This document shows, piece after piece, positions 50,324 through 60,086 of a DNA stretch of 64,000 bases. Source of the DNA: Cyanosarcina radialis HA8281-LM2 (GTDB lineage Bacteria; Cyanobacteriota; Cyanobacteriia; Cyanobacteriales; CCAP-1448); the NCBI GenBank assembly GCA_019359615.1, contig JAHHHA010000004.1:235608-299607 (forward strand). Direction: 5' to 3'. Under the pieces are notes generated by a model. The model was given only the letters and a program-made list of their open reading frames with translations, made no database searches and had not been told where the DNA came from. The position numbers and the translations under genes were made by a program. Position 1 is the first letter of the stretch. Every line of letters starts with the position of its first letter.

Positions 50324-52873
50324 ATGCGAGCAGTCCTGATGGCAGGCGGATCGGGAACGCGATTGAGACCGCTAACCTGTGAATTGCCCAAGCCGATGGT
50401 ACCGATTTTAAACCAGCCGATCGCCGAACACATTATCAACCTGCTCAAGCGGCATCATATTAACGAAATTATTGCTACGCTTCACTATTTGCCCGATGTC
50501 ATGCGCGATTACTTCCAAGACGGCAGCGATTTTGGGGTGCAGATCACCTATGCCGTGGAAGAAGACCAGCCGTTAGGTACGGCAGGTTGCGTCAAAAATG
50601 TGGCTGAGCTACTAGATGAAACCTTTTTGGTAATCAGCGGCGATAGCATTACCGACTTCGATTTAAGTGGTGCCATTGAGTTCCACAAGCAAAAGCAGTC
50701 AAAAGCAACTTTAGTTTTGACCCGTGTTCCCAACCCCATTGAGTTTGGGGTGGTAATTACAGATAACGACGGTCGCATTAAGCGATTTTTAGAAAAACCT
50801 TCCACCAGCGAAATCTTCTCCGATACCGTCAACACTGGCACTTACATCCTGGAACCAGAGGTGCTCAAATACTTGCCAGCTAACACCGAATGCGACTTTT
50901 CTAAAGATTTATTCCCCCTACTACTGAAGAAAGACGAGCCGATGTACGGCTACGTCGCCGACGGTTATTGGTGCGATGTCGGTCACTTAGATGCTTACCG
51001 AGAAGCTCAATACGACGGTTTAGCCCAAAAAGTCAAACTAGATTTTTCTAAATACGAGCAGCAAGCTCCTGGAGTGTGGGTAGGACAGAATAGTTACATT
51101 GACTCAACAGCAAAGATTCAAGCGCCCGCGATCGTCGGTGATAACTGTCGGATCGGCCCGCGAGTGGTAATCGAGCCAGGAACCGTAATTGGCGATAACG
51201 TCACGGTGGGGGCTGATGCCGATCTCAAGCGTCCGATTATTTGGAACGGCGCGATTATTGGCGAAGAAGTACACCTGCGAGCTTGCGCGATCGGTCGCGG
51301 TACTCGCGTAGACCGTCGTGCCCACGTGTTAGAAGGTGCTGTAATCGGTTCTCTGTCAACCATTGGCGAAGAAGCTCAAGTAAATCCCACCGTCCGCGTT
51401 TGGCCCAGCAAGGAAATCGAAGCGGGTGCGATTTTGAATATCAACTTAATTTGGGGACACACCGCTCACCGCAACCTGTTCGGTCAGCGGGGCGTGCAAG
51501 GCTTGGCAAATATCGATATCACCCCAGAATTTGCCGTCAAGCTAGGAGCCGCTTATGGCTCGACTTTAAAGCAGGGTTCCCAAGTTACCGTTTCGCGGGA
51601 TCAACGCAGCATCTCGCGCATGGTGTCGCGATCGCTAATTGCGGGTTTGATGTCAGTGGGCGTAAACGTCCAAAACCTAGACGCTACAGCTATTCCCGTA
51701 GCTCGCACGGTGATTCCCACGATGTCGGTAGCTGGGGGGATTCACGTCCGCTTGCACCCCGATCGCCAAGATCATATTTTAATCGAGATTTTTGACGCTC
51801 AAGGGATTAATATCTCTAAAGCTCAAGAGAAAAAAATTGAGGGAGCCTATTTCAAAGAAGATTTGCGCCGAGCGCAGATTAATGAAATTGGTAACGTGGC
51901 TTACCTAACTCAGGTTCTCGACATTTACAGCGAGGCTTTCGAGAAGCAACTGAACCTAGAGGCTATTCGTCAGGGCGGTCCGAAAGTAGTAATCGACTAC
52001 GTTTATGCTGTTTCTGGGGCGATCTTACCGCAACTGCTAGCCAAGTTCGGGACTGATGCGGTGGTACTCAATGCCAGTCTCAATCAGTCAGCTTTATCAG
52101 TGTCCGAAAGAGAAGCATTGCTCAACCAGTTAGGTCATGTCGTCGAGGCGTTAAAAGCCACTTTTGGAGTTCAGGTTTCCGCTCATGGCGAACAAATGAT
52201 TTTGGTGGACGAGGCCGGAACGCCGATTCGCGGTGAAATGTTGACGGCATTGATGGTCAACATGATTCTGACCGCTCACCCCAGAAGTACGGTCGTAGTG
52301 CCAGTTCACGCTTCCAGTGCCGTAGAACAAATTGCCCGCCGTCACGATGGTAAGGTAGTGCGTACCAAAGCCAATCCGACGGCATTAATGGAGGCTTGTC
52401 ATACTAATCCGAATGTAGTTTTAGGCGGCAGTGGCGAGATGGGCTTTATTTTCCCGCAACTGCATCCGGGGTTTGATGCCATGTTCTGCATTGCTAAACT
52501 GATGGAAATGCTGTCGTTGCAAGAGCGATCGGTCGGTGGAATTCGCGCCGAATTGCCCCGCGTCAGTCATAAAAGCTATACAGTTCGCTGCCCTTGGACG
52601 GCTAAAGGCGCTCTAATGCGACATCTGGTAGAAACTCACCCAGATGAATCTTTAGAACTAATCGATGGCGTAAAGATTTGCCACCCGCAAAATGACAGTT
52701 GGGTGCTGATTTTGCCCGATGCTGGGGAACCTTTAGTACATATCTTTGCCAACAGCAGCGATCGCTATTGGGTTGACGAAACCTTAAGAGAGTACCGCAC
52801 CCGCGTTCAAGAATTTGTCGAAGAAGAACAAGGACAAGGTGTAGAGCCGATGAAAGGAGAAGAAGTTGTATAA
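50324..52873 (+). CDS. Nucleotidyltransferase / hexapeptide / phosphohexomutase fusion (mannose-1-P guanylyltransferase type)
   Basis: 849 residues. N-terminal nucleotidyltransferase 1-235: [37 protein letters not shown], and Asp in SGDSIT. A left-handed beta-helix segment about 250-380 follows. The C-terminal 380-849 resembles alpha-phosphohexomutases ([15 protein letters not shown]) but lacks the phospho-serine TASHNP loop ([12 protein letters not shown] instead), the DGDxDR metal loop (DEAGTPI) and the RxSGTEP loop (PDAGEPL). So only the guanylyl- or nucleotidyl-transfer half is expected to be active. This three-part protein is characteristic of cyanobacteria; substrate assignment to mannose-1-phosphate follows the family. 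Confidence 0.9.
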   Translation: MRAVLMAGGSGTRLRPLTCELPKPMVPILNQPIAEHIINLLKRHHINEIIATLHYLPDVMRDYFQDGSDFGVQITYAVEEDQPLGTAGCVKNVAELLDETFLVISGDSITDFDLSGAIEFHKQKQSKATLVLTRVPNPIEFGVVITDNDGRIKRFLEKPSTSEIFSDTVNTGTYILEPEVLKYLPANTECDFSKDLFPLLLKKDEPMYGYVADGYWCDVGHLDAYREAQYDGLAQKVKLDFSKYEQQAPGVWVGQNSYIDSTAKIQAPAIVGDNCRIGPRVVIEPGTVIGDNVTVGADADLKRPIIWNGAIIGEEVHLRACAIGRGTRVDRRAHVLEGAVIGSLSTIGEEAQVNPTVRVWPSKEIEAGAILNINLIWGHTAHRNLFGQRGVQGLANIDITPEFAVKLGAAYGSTLKQGSQVTVSRDQRSISRMVSRSLIAGLMSVGVNVQNLDATAIPVARTVIPTMSVAGGIHVRLHPDRQDHILIEIFDAQGINISKAQEKKIEGAYFKEDLRRAQINEIGNVAYLTQVLDIYSEAFEKQLNLEAIRQGGPKVVIDYVYAVSGAILPQLLAKFGTDAVVLNASLNQSALSVSEREALLNQLGHVVEALKATFGVQVSAHGEQMILVDEAGTPIRGEMLTALMVNMILTAHPRSTVVVPVHASSAVEQIARRHDGKVVRTKANPTALMEACHTNPNVVLGGSGEMGFIFPQLHPGFDAMFCIAKLMEMLSLQERSVGGIRAELPRVSHKSYTVRCPWTAKGALMRHLVETHPDESLELIDGVKICHPQNDSWVLILPDAGEPLVHIFANSSDRYWVDETLREYRTRVQEFVEEEQGQGVEPMKGEEVV

Positions 52874-53031
52874 TACGTTTGTACTGAATGAGAAGTTCAG
52901 GAGTTGAAGTGTGAAGTGTTGAGTGTTGAGTGTTGAGTTAAAAATTCTCTCCTGCATCCCCTGCATCCCCTGCATCCCCTGCTTCGCTCTCTCTCCCCAT
53001 CTCCCCCTCACATCCTAAAGGAGAACTAATA

Positions 53032-53529
53032 ATGAATAGCTGTATTTTAATGGTGCAGGTCGTCAAAGACCCAGAACTGCGTTACACCCCTGACGAACTG
53101 GCCCTGGCCGAGACGATCGTACAATTCGATGCGTTGCGGGCTGAGGAACCCCCAGCCACCTTAAAAATGATCGCTTGGGGAAATTTGGCTAAAGAAGTAC
53201 AAGAACGATATCACGAAGGCGATCGCTTAATCGTGGAAGGGCGCTTGCACATGAATACGATCGAGCGTCGTTCCGATGGCGTAAAGGAAAAACACGCCGA
53301 ACTAGTAGCTGGTCGAATTCACCCCTTGGAAGCTAACGTCACTCTAGGCGTATCAGTAGCCGTTGCTCCATCAGAGGGCGCTTCTGGATCTCAGCCTTCT
53401 AGTCCGCCAGCATCAAAACCAGCGAAAAAAACTGTAGAGACACCAGCAGCACCACAATTCTCCGATGAATCTAGTTCCACTCCGATGTATTCGGGTGTAG
53501 AAAAGGATTTAGATGAAATCCCGTTTTAA
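53032..53529 (+). CDS. ssb: Single-stranded DNA-binding protein
   Basis: 165 residues. An OB fold spans 1-105 (MNSCILMVQVVKDPELRYTP ... WGNLAKEVQERYHEGDRLIVEGRL), then a Pro/Ser/Ala-rich linker and the acidic tip DLDEIPF that recruits partner proteins. Shorter and more divergent than E. coli SSB; cyanobacteria often have this second form. AAGGAGAACTAATAATG gives a strong ribosome site. The stop codon overlaps the stop of the convergent thpR gene. Confidence 0.85.
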   Translation: MNSCILMVQVVKDPELRYTPDELALAETIVQFDALRAEEPPATLKMIAWGNLAKEVQERYHEGDRLIVEGRLHMNTIERRSDGVKEKHAELVAGRIHPLEANVTLGVSVAVAPSEGASGSQPSSPPASKPAKKTVETPAAPQFSDESSSTPMYSGVEKDLDEIPF

Positions 53530-54080
53530 TAAATGCTATGCAGGGGAAACTCGGAACGAATATTCCATTTTTTACCATCGTGGGCTAGCAGTGTCAGATG
53601 GGTAGCAACGAAATCGAATTCTATCGATTTGGACTTAAACTCCGGCCAAGCTACCTGAAAATTTGTCCGGGTTAAGTCTCGAAAAGCTACCGTCAAATGA
53701 GGAGCATAGGGGCGTTTTTTCCCCATCGGATCGACGATCGCTAGCGATGCTTCTAGTTTTGAGGTTAAATCTTGCTGACAAGCTAACAATTTTGGTGTCT
53801 TCTGCACGTTAATGTAGATGACGCGGGGAGCAAAAGCCCCAAATCCCGATAGCTTCATCGGCAATGGCGATCGCGCTTTACCAAACTCTTGCAAGCATTC
53901 CTCCAATTTAGGTAGCGCCTCTAGTTCCCACTTAAAGGGAGGTTGCAGGGTAATATGAGGAGGCGATTTGAGAGCAGCGCGACTACTATAGCGATCGGCA
54001 AAGTATTGCTTAATCTGGTTGATTTCAGCTTGAATCTCAACTGGCGGCAAAATGGCGATAAAAAATAGTCGATCGTTCAT
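53526..54080 (-). CDS. thpR: 2'-5' RNA ligase/cyclic phosphodiesterase family protein
   Basis: 184 residues with both H-x-T/S-x motifs of the 2H phosphoesterase superfamily: PPHITLQPPF near residue 41 and APHLTVAFRD near residue 128. In Escherichia coli ThpR acts on 2'-5' linked or 2',3'-cyclic phosphate RNA; the natural substrate here is unknown. Convergent with ssb with 4 bp overlap. Confidence 0.9.
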   Translation of the reverse strand: MNDRLFFIAILPPVEIQAEINQIKQYFADRYSSRAALKSPPHITLQPPFKWELEALPKLEECLQEFGKARSPLPMKLSGFGAFAPRVIYINVQKTPKLLACQQDLTSKLEASLAIVDPMGKKRPYAPHLTVAFRDLTRTNFQVAWPEFKSKSIEFDFVATHLTLLAHDGKKWNIRSEFPLHSIY

Positions 54081-54121
54081 CGCACTTCATAATTCATCAT
54101 TCATAACTCATCATTCACTCG

Positions 54122-54388
54122 ATGCCTTGGTTTGTCAAAATTGAAGAAGGAATAGTCGATCGCACCAACTTCGATCGTCACGTTTCCGCTCACAAAGCCT
54201 ACGTTCGAGACTTAATCGATCGAGGACATCGAGCGCGTAGCGGCTACTGGGCAGAGTTTGGTGGTGGCATGATGATATTTGAAGCCGCTTCCCTAACAGA
54301 AGCTCAAGAAATTATCGATCGCGATCCCTTAATCGCCAATGGCTGCGTCAAATATATTCTCCGCGAATGGCGCATCGTCGTCGAGTGA
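54122..54388 (+). CDS. YCII-family protein
   Basis: 88 residues of YCII/dimeric alpha-beta barrel type: MPWFVKIEEGIVDRTNFDRH, RGHRARSGYWAEFGGGMMIFEA, AQEIIDRDPLIANGCVKYI. Unknown function; YciI-like proteins have been suggested as hydrolases. The stop codon lies inside the first copy of a degenerate direct repeat. Confidence 0.82.
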   Translation: MPWFVKIEEGIVDRTNFDRHVSAHKAYVRDLIDRGHRARSGYWAEFGGGMMIFEAASLTEAQEIIDRDPLIANGCVKYILREWRIVVE

Positions 54389-54841
54389 AATCCGGGTCGC
54401 TTCAAGATTGTTTATTTGTCGATCGCCCCAAAACAGCTATAGGCAGATTGCGGCCGATCGAATTTATCTATCTCCCAAACTGCCCGATCGATGTTATATT
54501 GAAATAGATCCGGGTCCATGCGATCGCAACGCCCAAATCTTGTCAGGGCTTGACCGCAGCAGCAATACGGGATGCTTGCGATAGGCGTGAAATCCGGGTC
54601 ACTCCAAGATCGGCAAACATCTCTTCATTAGTAGCACCGATCTAAATGCAGGTAATCGGAATCCCTAAATCTTGTCAGATCGGAAGCAGCAGCAATACAG
54701 GACGCTTGCGATCGCCGTAAAATCTCGATTGCCATTTAGTCGAGCTAAGCTTTTGAAGTTTTACTGTGAGCCAGTAGGCAGTTAACGCTGTTGGCGTTTA
54801 TGCTGGAATCAGTAACACAATAAATAACTACTAAAATTCTT
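54389..54841. repeat. Degenerate tandem duplication, intergenic
   Basis: A 14-bp identical block GTGAAATCCGGGTC begins at 54385 and again at 54587; a second block AAATCTTGTCAG...GCAGCAGCAATAC...GCTTGCGAT begins at 54535 and again at 54667. So the region is about two diverged copies of one unit of 200 and 130 bp, the first overlapping the stop of the YCII gene. A third, very weak start appears near 54712. No open frame. Confidence 0.65.
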
Positions 54842-55213
54842 ATGGCTGGGATAGGAGATGTCGTCCAAAAAGCGTTTTATCTAGGCGTAGGGCTAGCAGC
54901 TTCTGCTGGTGAGAGAGCCGGAGAGAAAATAGGAGAATTGCGCGTTCAGGCTCAAAAACTAGCGGAAGAAATGGTGGCCAAAGGAGAAATGACCACCGAT
55001 GAAGCTAGGCGTTTTGTTGACGATATGATTAAGCAGGCGCAGCAACCCCAAGTGGAACAGCAATCTACTAACACTGCTCCCAAACAACCGCGTCAGATAG
55101 AAATTCTGTCGGAAGAAGAAGAAACGGCCAAGGGAGATGCGGTAGACGCAATGCGGCAACAAGTAGAAGCCCTCCAGGAAGAATTGCGGCGCTTAAAACG
55201 CGATCGCTCTTAA
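54842..55213 (+). CDS. Phasin-like/PhaI-type small helical protein
   Basis: 123 residues. The N-terminal helical segment (VVQKAFYLGVGLAASAGERA ... QAQKLAEEMVAKGEMTTDEA) resembles the phasin-like proteins found on polyhydroxyalkanoate granules and a related cyanobacterial family. The C-terminus is a charged coiled coil (DAMRQQVEALQEELRRLKRD). No PHA genes are in the window. Confidence 0.7.
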   Translation: MAGIGDVVQKAFYLGVGLAASAGERAGEKIGELRVQAQKLAEEMVAKGEMTTDEARRFVDDMIKQAQQPQVEQQSTNTAPKQPRQIEILSEEEETAKGDAVDAMRQQVEALQEELRRLKRDRS

Positions 55214-55262
55214 TTCTAGGAAAAATTCAGCCAGCTAATCGATTTGCTACTGAGCGCCCAAA

Positions 55263-55643
55263 ATGGAAGATTGGTCAAAAGATTTTTTTCAAATGTTAAA
55301 CCAAGCTGTGGAAGCAGTCGATGAGTTCTTAGTAGAATTAGCAGAGGCAGTGGAGACGGCGATCGAACAGGTGCACACTACTGTCATGGTAGAGATCGAG
55401 CAGTATTTGCAGGAGCTATGCGAACCTCTTTCCGAGCTTGACTTGGAAGAATTAGAAGAAACCGCTCAATTCGATCCGTTTATTTTTCCCAGAGAGGAGC
55501 CGACTTTAGAAAAACATCCTGCCTGCATCGGGTGTCGCCACTATCACGGACAAATTTACGGTGGCAACCTATTAGTCTGCGCCATGCACCCTTATGGTTG
55601 GGACGATGCCAATTGCCCCGATTGGGAAACCGCTGAATTATGA
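55263..55643 (+). CDS. Conserved cyanobacterial protein with Cys/His C-terminus
   Basis: 126 residues. N-terminal acidic helix (QAVEAVDEFLVELAEAVETA) and a C-terminal motif CIGCRHYHGQIYGGNLLVCAMHPYGWDDANCPDWE with four Cys and several His, likely a metal site. Overlaps queF by 4 bp (ATGA), so the two are translationally coupled. Function unknown. Confidence 0.75.
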   Translation: MEDWSKDFFQMLNQAVEAVDEFLVELAEAVETAIEQVHTTVMVEIEQYLQELCEPLSELDLEELEETAQFDPFIFPREEPTLEKHPACIGCRHYHGQIYGGNLLVCAMHPYGWDDANCPDWETAEL

Positions 55644-56035
55644 ATGAGGAAATTACTTTAGAGATGAAATATGGGGAACGCAATATTGCCCAAGGGCAGT
55701 TAATTACGTTCCCCAATCCGCGAATCGGGCGGCGTTATGAAATTAACATTACGCTGCCAGAATTTACTTGTAAGTGTCCGTTTTCCGGCTATCCAGATTT
55801 TGCCACGATCTACCTGAGCTACGTCCCCGATGAAAAAGTAGTAGAGTTGAAGGCGCTGAAACTATATATTAATAGCTACCGCGATCGCTACATTTCTCAC
55901 GAGGAATCTGTCAATCAAATTCTCGATGACTTCGTGGCCGCTTGCGACCCATTGGCAGCTACGGTCAAAGGAGATTTTTCTCCTCGCGGTAACGTCCATA
56001 CGGTTATCGAGGTACGTCACCAAAAACCCCAATAG
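55640..56035 (+). CDS. queF: NADPH-dependent 7-cyano-7-deazaguanine reductase (preQ0 reductase)
   Basis: 131 residues, single-domain type. The active-site Cys is in [36 protein letters not shown] is the NADPH-binding QueF motif. Reduces preQ0 to preQ1 in queuosine synthesis. Translationally coupled to the upstream gene; 32 bp overlap with the convergent msrA at the 3' end. Confidence 0.96.
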   Translation: MNEEITLEMKYGERNIAQGQLITFPNPRIGRRYEINITLPEFTCKCPFSGYPDFATIYLSYVPDEKVVELKALKLYINSYRDRYISHEESVNQILDDFVAACDPLAATVKGDFSPRGNVHTVIEVRHQKPQ

Positions 56036-56669
56036 GACAAGAAACGTTGGTTCCACCCAATCCGCAATAGCCGCCAGGGTTTTTCGCTAAGTATTGTTGG
56101 TGGTAGTCCTCAGCAAAATAGAATTCAGGTGCATCGAGGATCTCGGTGGTGATGTCTCCGTAACCTGCGGCGGTCAAAGCTTTCTGATAAGCAGTTTTTG
56201 ACTCTTCTGCTGACTTTCTTTGGTTCTGCGAGTAGATGTAGATCCCCGAACGGTATTGAGTACCAACATCATTACCCTGACGCATTCCTTGGGTAGGATT
56301 GTGATTTTCCCAAAAAGCTTTGAGCAGTTCTTCGTAGCTAATGACTTTGGGATCGAAAACTACCCGCACGACTTCATTGTGTCCCGTCCTGCCAGTGCAG
56401 ACTTCTTGATAAGTAGGATTGGTAGTAATGCCGCCAGCATAACCGACAGCGGTGCTAAACACGCCGTTGAGTTGCCAGAATTTGCGTTCTGCACCCCAAA
56501 AACATCCCATGCCAAACATGGCGATTTCCATCCCTTCTGGGTAAGGAGGTTGGAGGGGATTGCTGTTGACATAGTGACGAGAGGGTACTGGCATGGGTTG
56601 CGATCGCCCAGGCAATGCCTCTTCAGCAGTAGGTAGAGTTATTTTTTTGCCAAATCCAAAAATTGCCAT
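56004..56669 (-). CDS. msrA: Peptide-methionine (S)-S-oxide reductase
   Basis: 221 residues from ATG 56669 ([20 protein letters not shown]); a longer frame of 31 codons upstream is open but not supported. The catalytic cysteine is in [12 protein letters not shown], followed by [19 protein letters not shown] and [14 protein letters not shown] end ([19 protein letters not shown]). Repairs oxidised methionine. Convergent with queF. Confidence 0.94.
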   Translation of the reverse strand: MAIFGFGKKITLPTAEEALPGRSQPMPVPSRHYVNSNPLQPPYPEGMEIAMFGMGCFWGAERKFWQLNGVFSTAVGYAGGITTNPTYQEVCTGRTGHNEVVRVVFDPKVISYEELLKAFWENHNPTQGMRQGNDVGTQYRSGIYIYSQNQRKSAEESKTAYQKALTAAGYGDITTEILDAPEFYFAEDYHQQYLAKNPGGYCGLGGTNVSCPIGVFGDVPR

Positions 56670-56758
56670 GAGTTTTAACCGTGAGTTTGTGACATTACTT
56701 AATATTCTGCCATTCTCTCCCTGAGAATGGCGGCAGCCAGAGATTAGAAGTTGGTCAG

Positions 56759-57097
56759 TCACTCCGCGCTAAAAGCGACGGAGCTTGGACCTGAAGTCCA
56801 CCGCAATTCCGAGAATCTTTGAAGACTATCAGCTTTGGCTTCAACCTTCGATCCATCAGGGAATACTGACAAGATCCCCGTACTCATCCAGTCTTGCCGA
56901 GCGAGCAGCGTTCTGAGTGCGATATTTCTACTTCCCAACAAATCGGCGTGCAACTCGAAATTGCAGCATTCACAGCGGAATAAAAGCCCTTGATTCGGTC
57001 GATTAGCTCTAGAAGTATGTCCGCATTTTACGCAGCTTTGTATCTCGTGAAAACAAAGATGGCAACGATATCCTAGAGCTTGACTGCGGCTAAAGCC
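56759..57097 (-). pseudogene. tnpB: C-terminal fragment of a TnpB/OrfB gene
   Basis: Reads LGFSRSQALGYRCHLCF then SCVKCGHTSRANRPNQGLLF and CECCNFELHADLLGSRNIAL, the C-terminal zinc ribbon and RuvC end (D-x-x-x-x-x-N) of TnpB. There are 112 codons in frame, but the upstream part of the gene is missing, cut at a perfect inverted repeat (57100-57144). A short tail (SSVAFSAE) runs into the terminal hairpin. Confidence 0.8.
56762..56783. repeat. Terminal hairpin of a degraded IS200/IS605-type element
   Basis: CTCCG/CGGAG stem with an inner CGC/GCG pair closing an AAAA loop, placed directly at the end of the tnpB fragment; matches the hairpins at the right end of IS605-type elements. Confidence 0.55.
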
Positions 57098-57099
57098 AA

Positions 57100-57144
57100 G
57101 GTAGGCTGAAATTCTGGAGGTTTACTCCAGAATTTCAGCCTACC
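57100..57144. repeat. 20-bp perfect inverted repeat truncating tnpB
   Basis: Arms GGTAGGCTGAAATTCTGGAG and its reverse complement, loop GTTTA. It replaces the 5' part of tnpB. No copy elsewhere in this window was seen. Confidence 0.85.
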
Positions 57145-57313
57145 GCCCTGGTCGCTTTTCCTCCGCCACTTGCAAGATGGCGGATTCCAAGCAAGCTCCT
57201 GTAATTTACTAGAGAAGGTTAGAGAGCTAGAAGTTTATTGCCTCCAATCCCCAAATAATCCATGGCTTTTTGGGGAACAATGATAGCAATCGATAATTTT
57301 GACCGAGATTTTC

Positions 57314-58843
57314 ATGCTTGCTAGAGTCTGGAGCGCATCGATCGTAGGGATTGATGCTATTCAAGTGGGTGTAGAGGTAGATGTCTCAGGCGGACTACCT
57401 GGAATTACCGTCGTCGGATTGCCAGATACCGCCGTGCAAGAGGCCAAAGAACGAGTAAAAGCAGCTTTAAAAAATGCTGGGTATGCCTTCCCCATGCGGA
57501 AGGTGGTAATCAACTTAACGCCCGCCGACCTCAGAAAGGAAGGACCGAGTTTCGATCTACCGATTAGCGTCGGGATTATGGCAGCCTCCGAACAGGTAAA
57601 TCCCGAACTTTTGGGGGATTATCTATTCTTGGGAGAAGTTTCTCTAGATGGCAGCTTGCGTCCGGTGGCTGGCGTGTTGCCAATTGCTGCCGCCGCTGCA
57701 CAGATGGGGATCGCTGGGTTGGTAGTTCCGGCTGATAATGCCAAAGAAGCGGCAGTAGTTAAAGATATAGCGGTCTACGGATTGAAAAATCTGGCGGAAG
57801 TAGCTGATTTTCTCAATACTCCAGCCGCTTATCAACCTGTCCGGTGGGACAACGTGAAGGAATCGGCATCTCCCCAACTTCATCCCCCAGATCTCAAAGA
57901 TGTTAAAGGACAAACTCATGCTCGTCGCGCCTTAGAAATTGCTGCGGCTGGAGGACATAATTTAATCTTCGTCGGACCGCCTGGAAGCGGTAAAACTATG
58001 CTGGCGCGTCGCTTGCCAGGAATTTTGCCGCCGTTGAGTTTTGCTGAAGCTTTAGAAGTGACTCAAATTCACTCAGTAGCGGGGTTGTTAAAAAATCGAG
58101 GTTCCTTAGTGAGCGATCGCCCATTTCGCAGCCCGCACCATTCAGCTTCGGGTCCTTCCTTGGTGGGCGGTGGCAGTTTTCCTCGCCCCGGAGAGATATC
58201 TTTGGCCCATCGAGGCATCCTTTTCCTCGATGAATTAACCGAGTTTAAGCGCGATGTTTTAGAATTTCTCCGCCAACCTTTAGAAGATGGTTGCGTCACT
58301 GTATCTCGAACTCGACAATCAGTAATGTTTCCGGCTCAGTTTACTTTAGTCGCCAGTACCAATCCTTGTCCTTGCGGTTATTTTGGCGATCCGATTCAAG
58401 CTTGTACTTGTTCCCCCAGACAAAGAGAACAATATTGGGCCAAACTTTCCGGCCCGTTGATGGATCGAATCGATTTGCAAGTAGCTGTCAATCGCTTGAA
58501 ACCAGAAGAAATTACTAGGCAAACATCAGGGGAAGAAACCGAGACGGTAAGGCAACGGGTACAACAAGCTCGCGATCGCACTTATCATCGCTTTCAAGCC
58601 GAACCTGCTTTACGTTGCAACGCTCAAATGCAAAGCCGCCACCTCAAACAATGGTGCGAACTAGACGATGCCGCGCGGAACTTATTAGAAGGAGCGATTA
58701 GGAAATTGGGATTGTCGGCGAGAGCGAGCGATCGAGTTTTAAAAGTGGCTCGCACGATTGCCGATTTAGCCGGAGAGGAGCAACTCAAAACCAATCACGT
58801 AGCCGAAGCCATTCAGTATCGGACGATCGATCGAATGCAGTAA
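57314..58843 (+). CDS. YifB/ComM-family Mg-chelatase-like AAA+ ATPase
   Basis: 509 residues from ATG 57314 (MLARVWSASIVGIDAIQV); the in-frame TTG 57299 is not preferred. N-terminal ChlI-like domain (AVQEAKERVKAALKNAGYAF), then AAA+ core with Walker A FVGPPGSGKTML, Walker B GILFLDELTEF and sensor residues, and a C-terminal Mg-chelatase subunit-type helix bundle. ComM is a helicase that promotes branch migration during transformation in Vibrio and Haemophilus; natural competence in this organism is not shown here. Confidence 0.93.
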   Translation: MLARVWSASIVGIDAIQVGVEVDVSGGLPGITVVGLPDTAVQEAKERVKAALKNAGYAFPMRKVVINLTPADLRKEGPSFDLPISVGIMAASEQVNPELLGDYLFLGEVSLDGSLRPVAGVLPIAAAAAQMGIAGLVVPADNAKEAAVVKDIAVYGLKNLAEVADFLNTPAAYQPVRWDNVKESASPQLHPPDLKDVKGQTHARRALEIAAAGGHNLIFVGPPGSGKTMLARRLPGILPPLSFAEALEVTQIHSVAGLLKNRGSLVSDRPFRSPHHSASGPSLVGGGSFPRPGEISLAHRGILFLDELTEFKRDVLEFLRQPLEDGCVTVSRTRQSVMFPAQFTLVASTNPCPCGYFGDPIQACTCSPRQREQYWAKLSGPLMDRIDLQVAVNRLKPEEITRQTSGEETETVRQRVQQARDRTYHRFQAEPALRCNAQMQSRHLKQWCELDDAARNLLEGAIRKLGLSARASDRVLKVARTIADLAGEEQLKTNHVAEAIQYRTIDRMQ

Positions 58844-58889
58844 GTAGTGCCAGGATATCGATCGCGATCGAGGTGTGGGCGCGAACGCA

Positions 58890-59915
58890 CTAAATAGCTA
58901 CTGCCAGAAAATTACTGACATCTCGTTCGGAAGTGTTGAAGGCAGTCACTAAGCGCACTGTAGTTATGTCATCTTCTTGCTGCCAGCGGTAGAATTGAAA
59001 CCCGGCGGCAAGTAGGCGATCGATAACTGCTTCTGGTAGTTGGACAAAGACTTCATTCGCTTCAACTGGATAGCACAGCTTCGCTGCTGGGAGTAGCTCT
59101 AATCCCGCTGCCAGTTTGGCAGCCATCTCGTTAGCGCGGGCGGCGTGACGCAGCCACAAATCGTCTTGCAGGTAAGCTTCAAGCTGTGCCGATAAAAACC
59201 GCATCTTAGAAAATAAATGACCAGCACGCTTGCGACGATAGCTCATGGTCTTAGCTAAATCCGGCTGAAAAAAGATCGCAGCTTCGGCAGCCATCGCCCC
59301 ATTCTTAGTAGCGCCAAAAGATAGAACATCTACACCAGCACGCCAAGTTACATCCGCTGGAGAACAGCCGAGGCTAGCTACGGCATTAGCGAATCGAGCG
59401 CCATCTACGTGCAGGTGCAAACCATAATGGCGGACGATACGGGAGATTTCCTCAATTTCTTCCGGGCGATAAACCGTTCCCGCTTCGGTGGCTTGAGTCA
59501 GGCTAACTGCGGCTGGCTGAACCCGATGGACGATTCCCGCCCCGGCTCGCTCTAGAGTTTTGGCCAGATCGATCGCGGCTATTTTGCCATTAATGCCAGT
59601 CAGAGGAACTAATTTGGCTCCACCAGTGTAGAATTCTGGCGCACCACACTCATCTAAATTGACGTGAGATTCTTGATGGCAGTAAATCGCCCCAAAAGGA
59701 GGTGTTATGACTGACAAAGCCAGGGAGTTAGCTGCCGAACCCGTGGCTACAGGAAATACGGTTACTTCTGTCTCGAACAATTCTGAAAATAAATTTTCTA
59801 GACGCTGACTGCATTCATCTTGTCCGTAAGGCATAGCTGCGCCTTCGTTGGCGGCGATGATGGCAGCTAAGATTTCTGGGGCTATGCCAGTGACGTTATC
59901 GCTACAAAAATTCAT
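58890..59915 (-). CDS. Low-specificity L-threonine aldolase
   Basis: 341 residues from ATG 59915 (MNFCSDNVTGIAPEILA); the longer frame to 60026 is a repeat (GCAGGGGAGGCAGGGG) giving PCLPCFPCL repeats and is not part of the gene. PLP-dependent, cleaves L-threonine to glycine and acetaldehyde. PLP lysine in FGATKNGAM, aspartate in LHVDGARFANA. Family relatives are L-allo-threonine and beta-hydroxyaspartate aldolases, so substrate is approximate. Confidence 0.9.
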   Translation of the reverse strand: MNFCSDNVTGIAPEILAAIIAANEGAAMPYGQDECSQRLENLFSELFETEVTVFPVATGSAANSLALSVITPPFGAIYCHQESHVNLDECGAPEFYTGGAKLVPLTGINGKIAAIDLAKTLERAGAGIVHRVQPAAVSLTQATEAGTVYRPEEIEEISRIVRHYGLHLHVDGARFANAVASLGCSPADVTWRAGVDVLSFGATKNGAMAAEAAIFFQPDLAKTMSYRRKRAGHLFSKMRFLSAQLEAYLQDDLWLRHAARANEMAAKLAAGLELLPAAKLCYPVEANEVFVQLPEAVIDRLLAAGFQFYRWQQEDDITTVRLVTAFNTSERDVSNFLAVAI

Positions 59916-59927
59916 AAGAGAGGGCGA

Positions 59928-59992
59928 GCAGGGGAGGCAGGGGAAGCAGGGGAGGCAGGGGAAGCAGGGGAGGCAGGGGAGGCAGGGGAGAA
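59928..59992. repeat. GGGGAGGCA/GGGGAAGCA tandem repeats
   Basis: Seven or so 9-base units (GCAGGGGAG/GCAGGGGAA) just upstream of the threonine aldolase start, followed by the ACACTCAACACTTC-type dispersed repeat. Confidence 0.85.
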
Positions 59993-60086
59993 TTTTTAAC
60001 TCAACACTCAACACTTCTGAAAGCACTCCACACTTAACACTTCCAACGCTCCTGAACTCCTGAACTCCTGAACTTCTGTATTCTAG

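Noticed and set aside
59916..60026. N-terminal PCLPCFPCL extension of threonine aldolase as a metal-binding domain
   Set aside because: It is encoded by GCAGGGGAG tandem repeats upstream of a good start codon; not likely translated.
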